Source: Varunaivibrio sulfuroxidans
Lineage (GTDB): Bacteria; Pseudomonadota; Alphaproteobacteria; Rhodospirillales; Magnetovibrionaceae
Assembly: GCF_029318635.1 (NCBI RefSeq)
Contig: NZ_CP119676.1
Coordinates: forward strand, 2,369,001 to 2,433,000
Direction of reading: 5' to 3'
Length of the DNA stretch: 64,000 bases
Under the pieces are notes generated by a model, which did no database searches, was not told the DNA's origin, and saw nothing but the letters and a program-made list of their open reading frames with translations. Shown here in pieces: positions 1 to 7,864 of the stretch. The position numbers and the translations under genes are program-made. Each line of letters opens with the position of its first letter. The stretch's first letter is position 1.

Positions 1-121
1 TGTCCTCGCAACACGAAGGCGCCCCGCACTACCCGGTCGTCGTTCATCGTGGCGACGAGCATCGTTCTTCCGAGACTTTCACGGCCCTGCCGGCCCTTCA
101 AGTTGTCGATGGCGGGCGCCG
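1..121 (-). other. Possible gene fragment running off the left edge
   Basis: The first 120 bases stay open on the minus strand, encoding a stretch that includes LVATMNDDRVVRGAFVLRG and runs off the window. The composition looks protein-like and GC3 is high. A plus-strand frame is also open from base 3 and ends at a TAG at 123-125, inside the start of the dispersed repeat. I do not recognise either product. The minus frame looks more natural, but sequence left of the window is needed to decide. Confidence 0.25.
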
Positions 122-242
122 CTAGTGGTTTGAGTTTAACATTTGAGTCCGATGCAATTGGACACAAATGTGTGAAGAAATCAAACTGCAACAAAAAGAT
201 AGATAGTGGTCGGCCCGATGGTTCGCGGGAGCGAAACGTCGG
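122..242 (+). repeat. 121-bp structured dispersed repeat, copy 1
   Basis: This block is identical base for base to 28260-28380. It contains an interrupted hairpin: ACATTTG-A-GTCC (139-150) pairs with GGAC-A-CAAATGT (160-171). An outer GTTTGA/TCAAAC pair (128-133 with 181-186) and a TTCGC-GGGA-GCGAA stem near the right end add further structure. No plausible protein is encoded in both contexts. It is followed by CGATCCATTAG here and CGATCCACTAG at copy 2, so the related region extends about 13 bp further. Confidence 0.9.
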
Positions 243-354
243 CCCGATCCATTAGGGTATTTCCAGGCCCCTGGCCTCGGCGCATCCCCGTGGTCTCGGC
301 GTTCGTCGGCGCAATATTTTTCCGATAATGTTGTGGAGGCGTGACGGGAAAATT

Positions 355-1308
355 TTACACGGCCACGATGGTGCGCCTGGATTTTGAGAAAAAGGTCTCA
401 AATTTCGTTGCGTCGGCTCCCGAGGGCAGGGGGGTTGTGGGCGAGATGATCCAGGATGCGACGTCACGCCAAACCGTGTCGGCGTTTAGGTCGCGGCCGA
501 GCATGTGCCAACCTTGTGGATAGAGGGCGATGGTGCGCTGTTCGCTGGGAACGTCGGGTAAATTTTCCAACATGATACGCACCGGTTCCTTGGGAATGAC
601 CTGATCGCGCGCTCCGTAAAGGATTAAGGCGTGATCGGCAAGTCTTGGCGCGGCGGCGAGGGCGTCGTCCATCACATCGACAATGCCTTTCAGGGCGTCG
701 GCGCGGGTGTTCTGGATGAACAAAGGATCGGCGTTAAGCGCCCGCAACATGGCGATATTGTCGGACGCCTGGATGCGTAGGGTGTTGCCGTTGAGTTTTA
801 GACAAGGGGCGATGTGCGCCGCCAACCATAGCCCCAGGCGCTGATAGAAAGGCTGGGTGGCCCGCGCCCACACGGCGGGCGCCGATAAGATTACGCCGTC
901 AACGTCCGGCGCCGTGGGGGCGGTCATGGCGAGCATGACGATCGCCCCGCCCATGCTTTCTCCCAGGATGTAGGTCGGCAGATCCGGGTGGCGTGCGCGC
1001 ACCAGGCGCGTAAAGACCTTCAGATCGTCGATCAGGGCGGCTTTGCCGGGCCAGTGTCCGGCGTCGGGGTCGGTTCCAAACCCGCGTTGATCGTAAGCGT
1101 AAACGCCGATCCGATGGCGGTTAAGGTTGCGCGCCCCCTCCTCGATGAAGCTGGCATGGTCGTTAAACCCGTGTACCGCGATCACGATCGCGCGCAGGGG
1201 TGCGCCATCGCCCAATCGACAAAGAACCCGGTGAGGTTTGTCGTCGGCGGTGGTGAACAGGTTTGGCGTCAGTTCCGGGTTTTTCATATTGGCTCCGGCC
1301 GGTTTCAT
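355..1308 (-). CDS. Alpha/beta hydrolase, lysophospholipase-like
   Basis: This is a monoacylglycerol lipase/lysophospholipase-type serine hydrolase (Hydrolase_4 family) of up to 317 residues, expected to cleave ester bonds of lysolipids or monoglycerides. Visible features are the oxyanion-hole segment AVHGFNDHA, the nucleophile elbow GESMGG, and a C-terminal region with ALILYGARDQV and a late His (GWHML) completing the triad. The eighth codon (ATG at 1287) has GGAG five bases upstream and is a likelier start than 1308. It is an isolated transcription unit on the minus strand. Substrate cannot be deduced from sequence. Confidence 0.85.
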   Translation of the reverse strand: MKPAGANMKNPELTPNLFTTADDKPHRVLCRLGDGAPLRAIVIAVHGFNDHASFIEEGARNLNRHRIGVYAYDQRGFGTDPDAGHWPGKAALIDDLKVFTRLVRARHPDLPTYILGESMGGAIVMLAMTAPTAPDVDGVILSAPAVWARATQPFYQRLGLWLAAHIAPCLKLNGNTLRIQASDNIAMLRALNADPLFIQNTRADALKGIVDVMDDALAAAPRLADHALILYGARDQVIPKEPVRIMLENLPDVPSEQRTIALYPQGWHMLGRDLNADTVWRDVASWIISPTTPLPSGADATKFETFFSKSRRTIVAV

Positions 1309-1542
1309 CGTGGGCGCGAAATGGGCGCGAAATGGGCGCGAACCCGCCGATCGTCACGACAAGGCCGAGAAGCGGATAAAATTTCGAAGCGGAAATAAAA
1401 TAGAGTATTCGTGAAAATTTATATAGTGTTTATGATGTGTGCGCGCCGCGAAAAAAGGACAAGTGGACCAAAAGAAACCACACGCATCGCGTTTTTAAAT
1501 TTTACGCCACCGGTCTGCTTCGTTTGCGCGCGCCGGGTCGGT

Positions 1543-2559
1543 TCAGGGCGCGCGTCTTCGTGTTGTTTCACATTTGGACTGCGTTTCGTCGTCCTCATCG
1601 TTTTCCGACGCGCGCGTCAATTTCAGGAAAATATCTTCCAGTTCGACTTCCTCGCTGGTGAGGTCGGTGAAAACCAGACCCGCACTTTGCACCGCCGCGA
1701 CGACCTCGGAGGCGCTGGTTTGGCTTGGCGGAAATTGGATCGAAAGGGTGTTGGGCTCGCTCAAGGTCGCCTCGAAAGCGGACAGCGTATCGGGAACGGC
1801 GTCGAGCGGGGCGGACAAGGTAAAGGTTAGGGCCTTGGAATCGATCCCGCCCAGCAAGGATTTTGTCGTATCGCAAGCGATGAGACGGCCGTGATTGATG
1901 ATCGCGACGCGATCGCACAGCTCCTCGGCCTCCTCCAGATAATGGGTGGTTAACAAAATCGTGGTGCCACGGGCATTGAGTTCCTTGACATAATCCCAGA
2001 GTTGACGGCGCAATTGGATATCGACTCCGGCGGTCGGCTCGTCGAGAACCAGAACCCGAGGCGCATGAACCATCGCCTTGCCGACAAGAAGACGTCGGCG
2101 CATCCCGCCCGATAGAGTTCGCGCGTAGGCGCCGGCCTTGTCTTCGAGTCCGATGGCCTTGAGGATTTCATCCGTGCGTCGCTCGGATCTGGGGACGCCG
2201 TACATCCCGGCTTGAAGTTCGAGCATTTCGCGTGGGGTAAAAAAAGGGTCAATATTCAATTCCTGGGGGACGACGCCGATCGACCGGCGCGCGGCGCGCA
2301 TGTCGTTTTCGATATCGTAGCCCCAAATGCGCGCGGTTCCCGACGTCTTGACGACCAATCCGGCGAGGATGTTGATCAAGGTGGATTTTCCCGCGCCGTT
2401 AGGTCCGAGAAGGGCGAAAAACGATCCTTGCGGGATGTTTAATGAAATATTTTTCAGTGCGCGCTTGGGCGGCATTTTGGAACTGCCGACATAGGTTTTG
2501 GCGAGAGCGTCGATTTCGACGGCATATTGAGGGGGGGCGCTGTCATTGAATGCACGCAT
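1543..2559 (-). CDS. ABC transporter ATP-binding protein
   Basis: This 338-residue ABC ATPase resembles the YadG / multidrug-export class. It has Walker A (GPNGAGKST), a signature loop (LSGGMRRR), Walker B with catalytic Glu (VLVLDEPTAG) and the switch His (TTHYLEEAE). A roughly 90-residue C-terminal extension follows the nucleotide-binding domain, as in DrrA/YadG-type exporters. No permease gene lies next to it: the downstream neighbour is a hydrolase and the upstream one is divergent. Its membrane partner must therefore be elsewhere, or supplied in trans. The transported substrate is unknown. Confidence 0.88.
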   Translation of the reverse strand: MRAFNDSAPPQYAVEIDALAKTYVGSSKMPPKRALKNISLNIPQGSFFALLGPNGAGKSTLINILAGLVVKTSGTARIWGYDIENDMRAARRSIGVVPQELNIDPFFTPREMLELQAGMYGVPRSERRTDEILKAIGLEDKAGAYARTLSGGMRRRLLVGKAMVHAPRVLVLDEPTAGVDIQLRRQLWDYVKELNARGTTILLTTHYLEEAEELCDRVAIINHGRLIACDTTKSLLGGIDSKALTFTLSAPLDAVPDTLSAFEATLSEPNTLSIQFPPSQTSASEVVAAVQSAGLVFTDLTSEEVELEDIFLKLTRASENDEDDETQSKCETTRRRAP

Positions 2560-2786
2560 CGAAGGGGTTCACTTCAGATCTGGAGTGGCGGGTCGAGGCG
2601 CCCCTGGGGACGTCTTTAAACGAGGGCGTTGAATGTCGCGCGGCAATCGCTATCATCCACCGTGACGGTTCGTCAACGCATCGGGTACAATATGGTCGCT
2701 TTCTTGGCAATGTGAACCCCCGCCCCTCGGCGTGGGACGATCCGCGAGGCGCGCCCGCGCGAATCATAGCGTATAACGAAAGGCTA

Positions 2787-2975
2787 ATGTTCATGAAAAA
2801 CGTGGAAACCATCATCGTCGAGAGCAGAACCGTCCCGTGCGACGGCGACGGCGGCGCCCTGGGGCATCCCAAGGTGTACCTGGAAATCCCCCATGACGAG
2901 AGCGAAATCACCTGCCCGTACTGCTCGCGTCGTTTCGTGCTCGACGCCGCGAAGAAGACGGCCGTGGGGCATTGA
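2787..2975 (+). CDS. Zinc-finger domain-containing protein (zf-CHCC)
   Basis: This is a 62-residue protein with the order Cys (TVPCDG), His (GHPKVYL), then CPYCSRRFVL, matching the zf-CHCC family related to the NDUFS6/13-kDa subunit of respiratory complex I. Bacterial members are small and usually stand alone; a zinc-binding role in complex I assembly or stability is known for the mitochondrial relative and only inferred here. ATG 2787 is preceded by AAAGG; ATG 2793 is an alternative. It lies just upstream of polA and is divergent from the ABC ATPase gene. Confidence 0.8.
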   Translation: MFMKNVETIIVESRTVPCDGDGGALGHPKVYLEIPHDESEITCPYCSRRFVLDAAKKTAVGH

Positions 2976-3056
2976 CGCCCGGCGGCGGCGCAAAGCTACA
3001 GGGTTAGCGCCGGGTCGATATTGGGCCGCCATCGGTCCCCAAACACTAGGAAGCGC

Positions 3057-5855
3057 ATGAAGCACGTATTTTTGATCGACGGTTCGGGGTTTATTTTCCG
3101 CGCCTTTCACGGATTGCCGCCGATGAGCCGCCCCGACGGCACGCCCGTCAATGCGGTATATGGTTTTGTCATGATGCTGATGAAATTGGTCGAGGAAACC
3201 GACGCCGATCACATCGCCGTCCTGTTCGATCGGGCGCGCAAGACTTTTCGCAACGATATCTATCCCGACTACAAGGCCAACCGGGCCGAGCCGCCTGAAG
3301 ATCTGATCCCCCAGTTCGCCCTGGTGCGTGATGCGACCCGGGCGATGGGACTTCCCGCCGTCGATATGGACGGCTTCGAGGCCGACGACCTGATCGCCAC
3401 CTATACCAGGATCGCTCTTGAAAGGGACGCCGACGTCACCATCGTTTCATCGGACAAGGATCTGATGCAATTGGTCGGGCCGCGAGTCAATATGATGGAC
3501 GCGATGAAAAACCGTCTCATCGGTCCCGACGAGGTGCGTGAAAAATTCGGCCTGGGGCCGGACAAGGTGGTCGATATCCAAGCCTTGGCGGGCGACTCGT
3601 CGGACAATATTCCGGGCGTGCGCGGTATCGGCGTTAAAACGGCGGCGCAACTGATCGAACAGTTCGGCGATCTGGACGGCGTTCTCGCCGGGGCCGAAAG
3701 CATCCCCCAACCAAAACGGCGGCAAAGTCTGATCGAACAGGCCGACATGGCCCGCCTGTCGCGCCGACTGGTGACCTTGCGAGACGATATTCCGGTTGAC
3801 GTCGATATCGACAGCTTCGATGTGCGTGAGCCTAACGCTCCGGCGCTGCTGAAGTTTTTAGAGGCGCAAAATTTCCGCTCGCTGGCGGCGAAGGTGAAAA
3901 GTCGTGGCGTACACCCGCACGGCAAGCCGAAAGAGGTTTCTCCGGCCACCGGCGACGTCGGGGGAAAGCCTTCCGCCGCGCCCATCGCGGAGGAAGGTCC
4001 CGGGCGGAATTACGAACTGATTCAGGATATTGAAACGTTAAAACGTTGGATCGCCGAAGCCGAGGAAAAGGGTGTTGTCGCGGTGGATTGCGAAACGACG
4101 TCGTTGGACGTGATGCGGGCCGAGATTGTCGGTGTTTCCCTGGCCTACGAGGAGGGTCGCGCCTGCTATATTCCGCTCGCCCACAAGGGTGCGCCCGACC
4201 AGGGCGCGCTGGACTTCGGCGCCGGCGACGCCCCCGCGACGGGCGCGCCGAAGCAAATTCCCCGCGATCTGGCGCTGGCCCAGCTAAAAATGCTGCTTGA
4301 GGACGACGGCGTTCTTAAAGTTGGTCAAAACATCAAATACGATATGCATATTTTTCAAAAATACGACATATCCATCGCCCCTTACGACGACACCATGGTG
4401 CTGTCGTTCGTCCTCGAAGGGGGGCTGCACGGCCACGGCATGGATGAACTGGCCCGCCTCCATCTGGGGCTGGAAACGATCAAATTCAAGGACGTCGCGG
4501 GAAGCGGCAAGGCGCAGGTCACCTTCGACCGCGTCGCCTTGGACAAGGCGGTCGAATACGCCGCCGAGGACGCCGACGTCACCTTGCGCCTGTTTGGCCT
4601 GCTTAAGGGGCGTCTGGTTCACGAACGTCTGGTCAGCGTCTACGAGACCCTGGAGCGTCCGCTGGTCACGGTTTTAAAGGACATGGAGCGCCACGGCGTT
4701 CTGGTGGACGCGGTACAGTTGAAGGATTTGTCGGATGATTTCACGGCGCGGATCGGCGATCTGGAACGGGAAATCCACGCCTTGGCGGGGCATGAATTCA
4801 ATGTCGCCTCGCCCAAGCAACTGGGCGAAATCCTGTTCGACGAAATGGGTCTCGCGGGGGCGAAAAAGGGCAAGACCGGCGCCTATGGAACCGGTGCGGA
4901 GGTGCTTGAGGAACTCGCCGCCCAGGACGTGAAAATCGCCGCCAAGGTGCTCGATTGGCGTCAGTTGGCGAAATTGAAAAGTACCTACACCGACGCCCTG
5001 ATCAAACAGATCGACCCGGCGACGGGACGGGTGCATACCTCGTTCGCGATGGCGGCGACGTCAACCGGGCGGCTCGCATCGTCGGATCCCAACGTGCAAA
5101 ACATTCCGGTGCGCACCGAGGAGGGGCGTAAAATTCGCCGCGCCTTTATCGCCAAGCCGGGTCATAAACTGCTGTCGGCCGATTATTCGCAAATTGAATT
5201 GCGGTTGCTCGCCCATGTCGCGGACATCGACGCCTTGAAAGACGCCTTCGCCAAAGGCCAAGACGTGCACGCCATGACCGCCGCCCAGGTCTTCGGTGTG
5301 CCTCTGGAGGGTATGGACCCAATGGTGCGCAGGCAAGCCAAAGCGATCAATTTCGGTATTATTTACGGCATCTCGGCGTTTGGGCTAGCGCGTCAATTGG
5401 GCATTTCCCGACCCGAGGCGGCGCGCTATATCGACGCCTATTTCGAACGCTATCCCGGCATTCGGGCGTACATGGACGAGACCAAGGCCGCGGCGCGTCG
5501 GGACGGTTATGTCACGACATTGTTCGGGCGGCGTTGCCATGTCGCGGGGATCAACGAGAAAAATCCGGCGCGGCGCAACTTCGCCGAGCGCGCCGCGATC
5601 AACGCCCCGATCCAGGGCGGCGCCGCGGATATCATCAAACGCGCCATGATCCACCTGCCGGGCGCCTTGGCGCGGGCCGGCCTCAAGGCGGTTTCGATCC
5701 TTCAGGTGCACGATGAATTGATCTTGGAGGTCCCCGATAACGAATGTGACGACGCCACCGCGTTGGTGCGCGCGGTGATGGAAAATGCCGCGCATTTGGA
5801 GGTTCCTCTATTGGTGGATGTCGGTCTTGGATACAACTGGGAGCAAGCGCATTAA
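3057..5855 (+). CDS. polA: DNA polymerase I
   Basis: This full-length Pol I (932 residues) is used in Okazaki-fragment maturation and repair. The N-terminal 5'-3' exonuclease starts MKHVFLIDGSGF and contains the helix-hairpin-helix run GDSSDNIPGVRGIG. The 3'-5' exonuclease keeps its metal ligands (DCETTSLD, D344/E346), so proofreading appears intact. The polymerase palm has DYSQIELRLLAH (D709), the O-helix RRQAKAINFGIIYG and QVHDELILEVP (D886). ATG 3057 follows AGGAAG; the longer frame from 3021 lacks a binding site. It is monocistronic or leads into the small gene at 5938. Confidence 0.97.
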   Translation: MKHVFLIDGSGFIFRAFHGLPPMSRPDGTPVNAVYGFVMMLMKLVEETDADHIAVLFDRARKTFRNDIYPDYKANRAEPPEDLIPQFALVRDATRAMGLPAVDMDGFEADDLIATYTRIALERDADVTIVSSDKDLMQLVGPRVNMMDAMKNRLIGPDEVREKFGLGPDKVVDIQALAGDSSDNIPGVRGIGVKTAAQLIEQFGDLDGVLAGAESIPQPKRRQSLIEQADMARLSRRLVTLRDDIPVDVDIDSFDVREPNAPALLKFLEAQNFRSLAAKVKSRGVHPHGKPKEVSPATGDVGGKPSAAPIAEEGPGRNYELIQDIETLKRWIAEAEEKGVVAVDCETTSLDVMRAEIVGVSLAYEEGRACYIPLAHKGAPDQGALDFGAGDAPATGAPKQIPRDLALAQLKMLLEDDGVLKVGQNIKYDMHIFQKYDISIAPYDDTMVLSFVLEGGLHGHGMDELARLHLGLETIKFKDVAGSGKAQVTFDRVALDKAVEYAAEDADVTLRLFGLLKGRLVHERLVSVYETLERPLVTVLKDMERHGVLVDAVQLKDLSDDFTARIGDLEREIHALAGHEFNVASPKQLGEILFDEMGLAGAKKGKTGAYGTGAEVLEELAAQDVKIAAKVLDWRQLAKLKSTYTDALIKQIDPATGRVHTSFAMAATSTGRLASSDPNVQNIPVRTEEGRKIRRAFIAKPGHKLLSADYSQIELRLLAHVADIDALKDAFAKGQDVHAMTAAQVFGVPLEGMDPMVRRQAKAINFGIIYGISAFGLARQLGISRPEAARYIDAYFERYPGIRAYMDETKAAARRDGYVTTLFGRRCHVAGINEKNPARRNFAERAAINAPIQGGAADIIKRAMIHLPGALARAGLKAVSILQVHDELILEVPDNECDDATALVRAVMENAAHLEVPLLVDVGLGYNWEQAH

Positions 5856-5937
5856 CTATTTTGACTAAACTCGTTATCATGGAAAAACAGGTTGCCATGG
5901 TTTGGGGTGGAGGCAACGCGTAGAAACGGGATTGTCC

Positions 5938-6333
5938 ATGCCGAAAGATGTTCGCAAGCTTGTCTTTAACGCCAAGGAAACGCGGATCGCCTTGCTCCAT
6001 TATTGTAAAATGGAGGGGGTGGCTCTGCCGCCGTCGCAATTTGAGGGGTTTGTTCTCAGAGAAGAACGTTTTTCCGTCGAGCTGTGTTTCGCCAGCGCCA
6101 ATCCGAAAAAACCCTTCGTCGTTTATCTCAGTTCGAATCAGGCGATCGGGGCGCTGATCGGGGCGTGTCGGGTCAAACACATTCCGCTGCCGCGGGAGGG
6201 GCGCAAATATCTGCAAAAAAATGCCGAGGACGGTATTACGCTGTCGGTCGGTCTGGATAGCATTCACCTGGAAGAAAGCGATTATGCCGCAGCGGCGGCG
6301 GCGGAAAGCGCTAAACCTCGCGCCTCGGGTTAA
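5938..6333 (+). CDS. Conserved hypothetical protein
   Basis: This is a 131-residue soluble protein beginning MPKDVRKLVFNAKETR with no signal peptide or membrane segment. It has an alpha/beta composition, a GALIGACRVKHIPLPREGRK stretch mid-protein and an Ala-rich tail. I do not recognise the family. ATG 5938 is chosen because the upstream TTG at 5902 would add 12 residues unlike the rest. It follows polA by about 80 bases on the same strand and may be co-transcribed. Function is unknown. Confidence 0.6.
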   Translation: MPKDVRKLVFNAKETRIALLHYCKMEGVALPPSQFEGFVLREERFSVELCFASANPKKPFVVYLSSNQAIGALIGACRVKHIPLPREGRKYLQKNAEDGITLSVGLDSIHLEESDYAAAAAAESAKPRASG

Positions 6334-6429
6334 AAATCCCCTCGCGTAAACCGGACGGGTTACATTAACCAAGTCCGGATCCTAACCAAAAGAGATTCGC
6401 CTCAGGGCGCAGATCGCTCGACGATCATC

Positions 6430-7560
6430 TCATAGCTTGCGATATAGCGCGTTAAACTCCGATACGATTGTTTTTATGTCTGACGTTCGCGAAATATTCG
6501 CCCGGGCGGCGACGCCAAGTCCCTTGAAGGTATCTTTGTCGAGGGTGATCATGAATTTTAACGCCGCCGCCAATTCCGGAGGATTGCGAGGGGGAACGAC
6601 CCGTCCCGTCGTTCCGATAATTTTTGCCGTATCGCCGACATCCGTTGCGACGACGGGTAAGCCGGTCGCCATGGCTTCGCCGACGACGTTCGGAAAACCT
6701 TCTCCGTACGCGGACGATAGGATAAGAAAATCGAGCCCCGGAAGAAGTTCGGCGACATTTTTCATTTCCCCCATAAGGAAAGCAACGTCCTGCAGTTCGC
6801 GCCTTTTAACCTCCAGCGAAAGCGCTCCGTCGGGTTCGCACCCTCTTCCAACGAAAACCGTTTTAAGACGCAAACCCTCCTTGGCCAATAGGGATAGTGC
6901 GTCCAACAGGCAGGCATGATCTTTTTGCGGGTCCAGGCGTGCGACCATGCCGGCCAACATCTCATCTTCGGAAACACCGATCAGCGCCCGAAAGCGGAGC
7001 CTTAGGCTTTCGTTGGGTTGGAAACGGTCGAGATCAAAGCCGTTGGGTATGATTTTCCATTTAGGAGGCTTGTACCCAAACGCCACGTGATGGGCGTAGC
7101 CCGCTTCGGAATTAACGATAACGGCGCTGGAAAAACGAGATAATATTCTCAGCAACCACACCACGATCCGGGTAAGAAATGTGTAATTTTTGAATGCGAT
7201 GTTAGAACATCTTACATTCCAGATAATTTTTTTGATTCCGAGTATTTTACCGAAGACAAATCCTAGCAAATCCGCATGGTAGAGCCATGTTTGTAAAATA
7301 TCGGGTCTCTCCATTCTCAATATTTTGATCAAACGATAGACGCTCGCCGGCGACGGCATGCCGCGGCGCATATCGAGGGTGTATAAACGGACGCCTCCCC
7401 GTTCGATGGCGGGACCGAAGAAGCCCCTTCCCATCATGGAGACCACCACATGATCAACACCATCATTCCGCCCCAATACGGCGATCTGGCTGAGCATGCG
7501 TTCGGCGCCGCCGCCATTCAGGCCGGTAATGAGGTGTAAAACTTTAACGCTTGGGTTCAG
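6430..7560 (-). CDS. Glycosyltransferase family 4 protein (start abnormal)
   Basis: This is a GT-B glycosyltransferase related to WaaG/PelF/capsular transferases, transferring a sugar from a nucleotide sugar to a surface glycan. The C-terminal donor site has GYGEGFPNVVGEAMATGLPVVATDVG with the EX7E glutamates. The first ATG (7497) is too far in: 21 codons upstream in the same frame encode VKVLHLITGLNGGGAER, the conserved N-terminal acceptor loop of this family. No ATG, GTG or TTG occurs between that segment and an in-frame stop at about 7629. A CTG at 7560 sits seven bases after GGGGGAG and could initiate; otherwise a small frameshift separates it from an ATG at 7592. It is an orphan, away from other glycan genes. 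Confidence 0.8.
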   Translation of the reverse strand: MNPSVKVLHLITGLNGGGAERMLSQIAVLGRNDGVDHVVVSMMGRGFFGPAIERGGVRLYTLDMRRGMPSPASVYRLIKILRMERPDILQTWLYHADLLGFVFGKILGIKKIIWNVRCSNIAFKNYTFLTRIVVWLLRILSRFSSAVIVNSEAGYAHHVAFGYKPPKWKIIPNGFDLDRFQPNESLRLRFRALIGVSEDEMLAGMVARLDPQKDHACLLDALSLLAKEGLRLKTVFVGRGCEPDGALSLEVKRRELQDVAFLMGEMKNVAELLPGLDFLILSSAYGEGFPNVVGEAMATGLPVVATDVGDTAKIIGTTGRVVPPRNPPELAAALKFMITLDKDTFKGLGVAARANISRTSDIKTIVSEFNALYRKL

Positions 7561-7864
7561 TGTCGTTCTCCCCCTCGGCGGAGCTTTTGACCATATCCCC
7601 TCTCCCCGGCGCGCCTTTTTGGGCTACCGCATCACGTTTGTTTGAGGGGCGACGTCATCGTGTGCGCAGGGTGTGCGCAGGCGGCGAATTCTCCATAGCC
7701 GATGAATGCCGAAAACGTCGCAAACATAAGGCGACGGGAGGATGTCAACAACGCCGCCGTGACATCCTTCGTCTCGCGTAAAGAGCGGCATATTGGAATA
7801 TATTTATCGTATTTTGGCGTTTCATTCTCCATTTGGAGGAGGAGTATTTAAGAAAAGGCAAAAA
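7561..7864. other. Intergenic region between divergent glycosyltransferase and kinase genes
   Basis: These 304 bases hold the 5' regions of two divergent genes. On the minus strand, ATG 7592 opens a 16-codon reading frame after GGGGAGAGGGG and ends inside the start of the glycosyltransferase; it may be a leader, or the true N-terminus separated by a frameshift. On the plus strand, GGAGGAGGAG (about 7837-7846) and AAAAGG (7854-7859) precede the kinase start. TGTGCGCAGGG/TGTGCGCAGGC is a short direct repeat near 7660-7681. No other gene is visible. Confidence 0.5.

Noticed and set aside
1543-2559. Complete drug-export ABC system
   Set aside because: No permease gene is adjacent on either side; only the ATPase is present.
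2550-2786. Longer start for the zinc-finger gene
   Set aside because: The extension overlaps the promoter region of the divergent ABC gene and lacks conserved residues or a ribosome-binding site.
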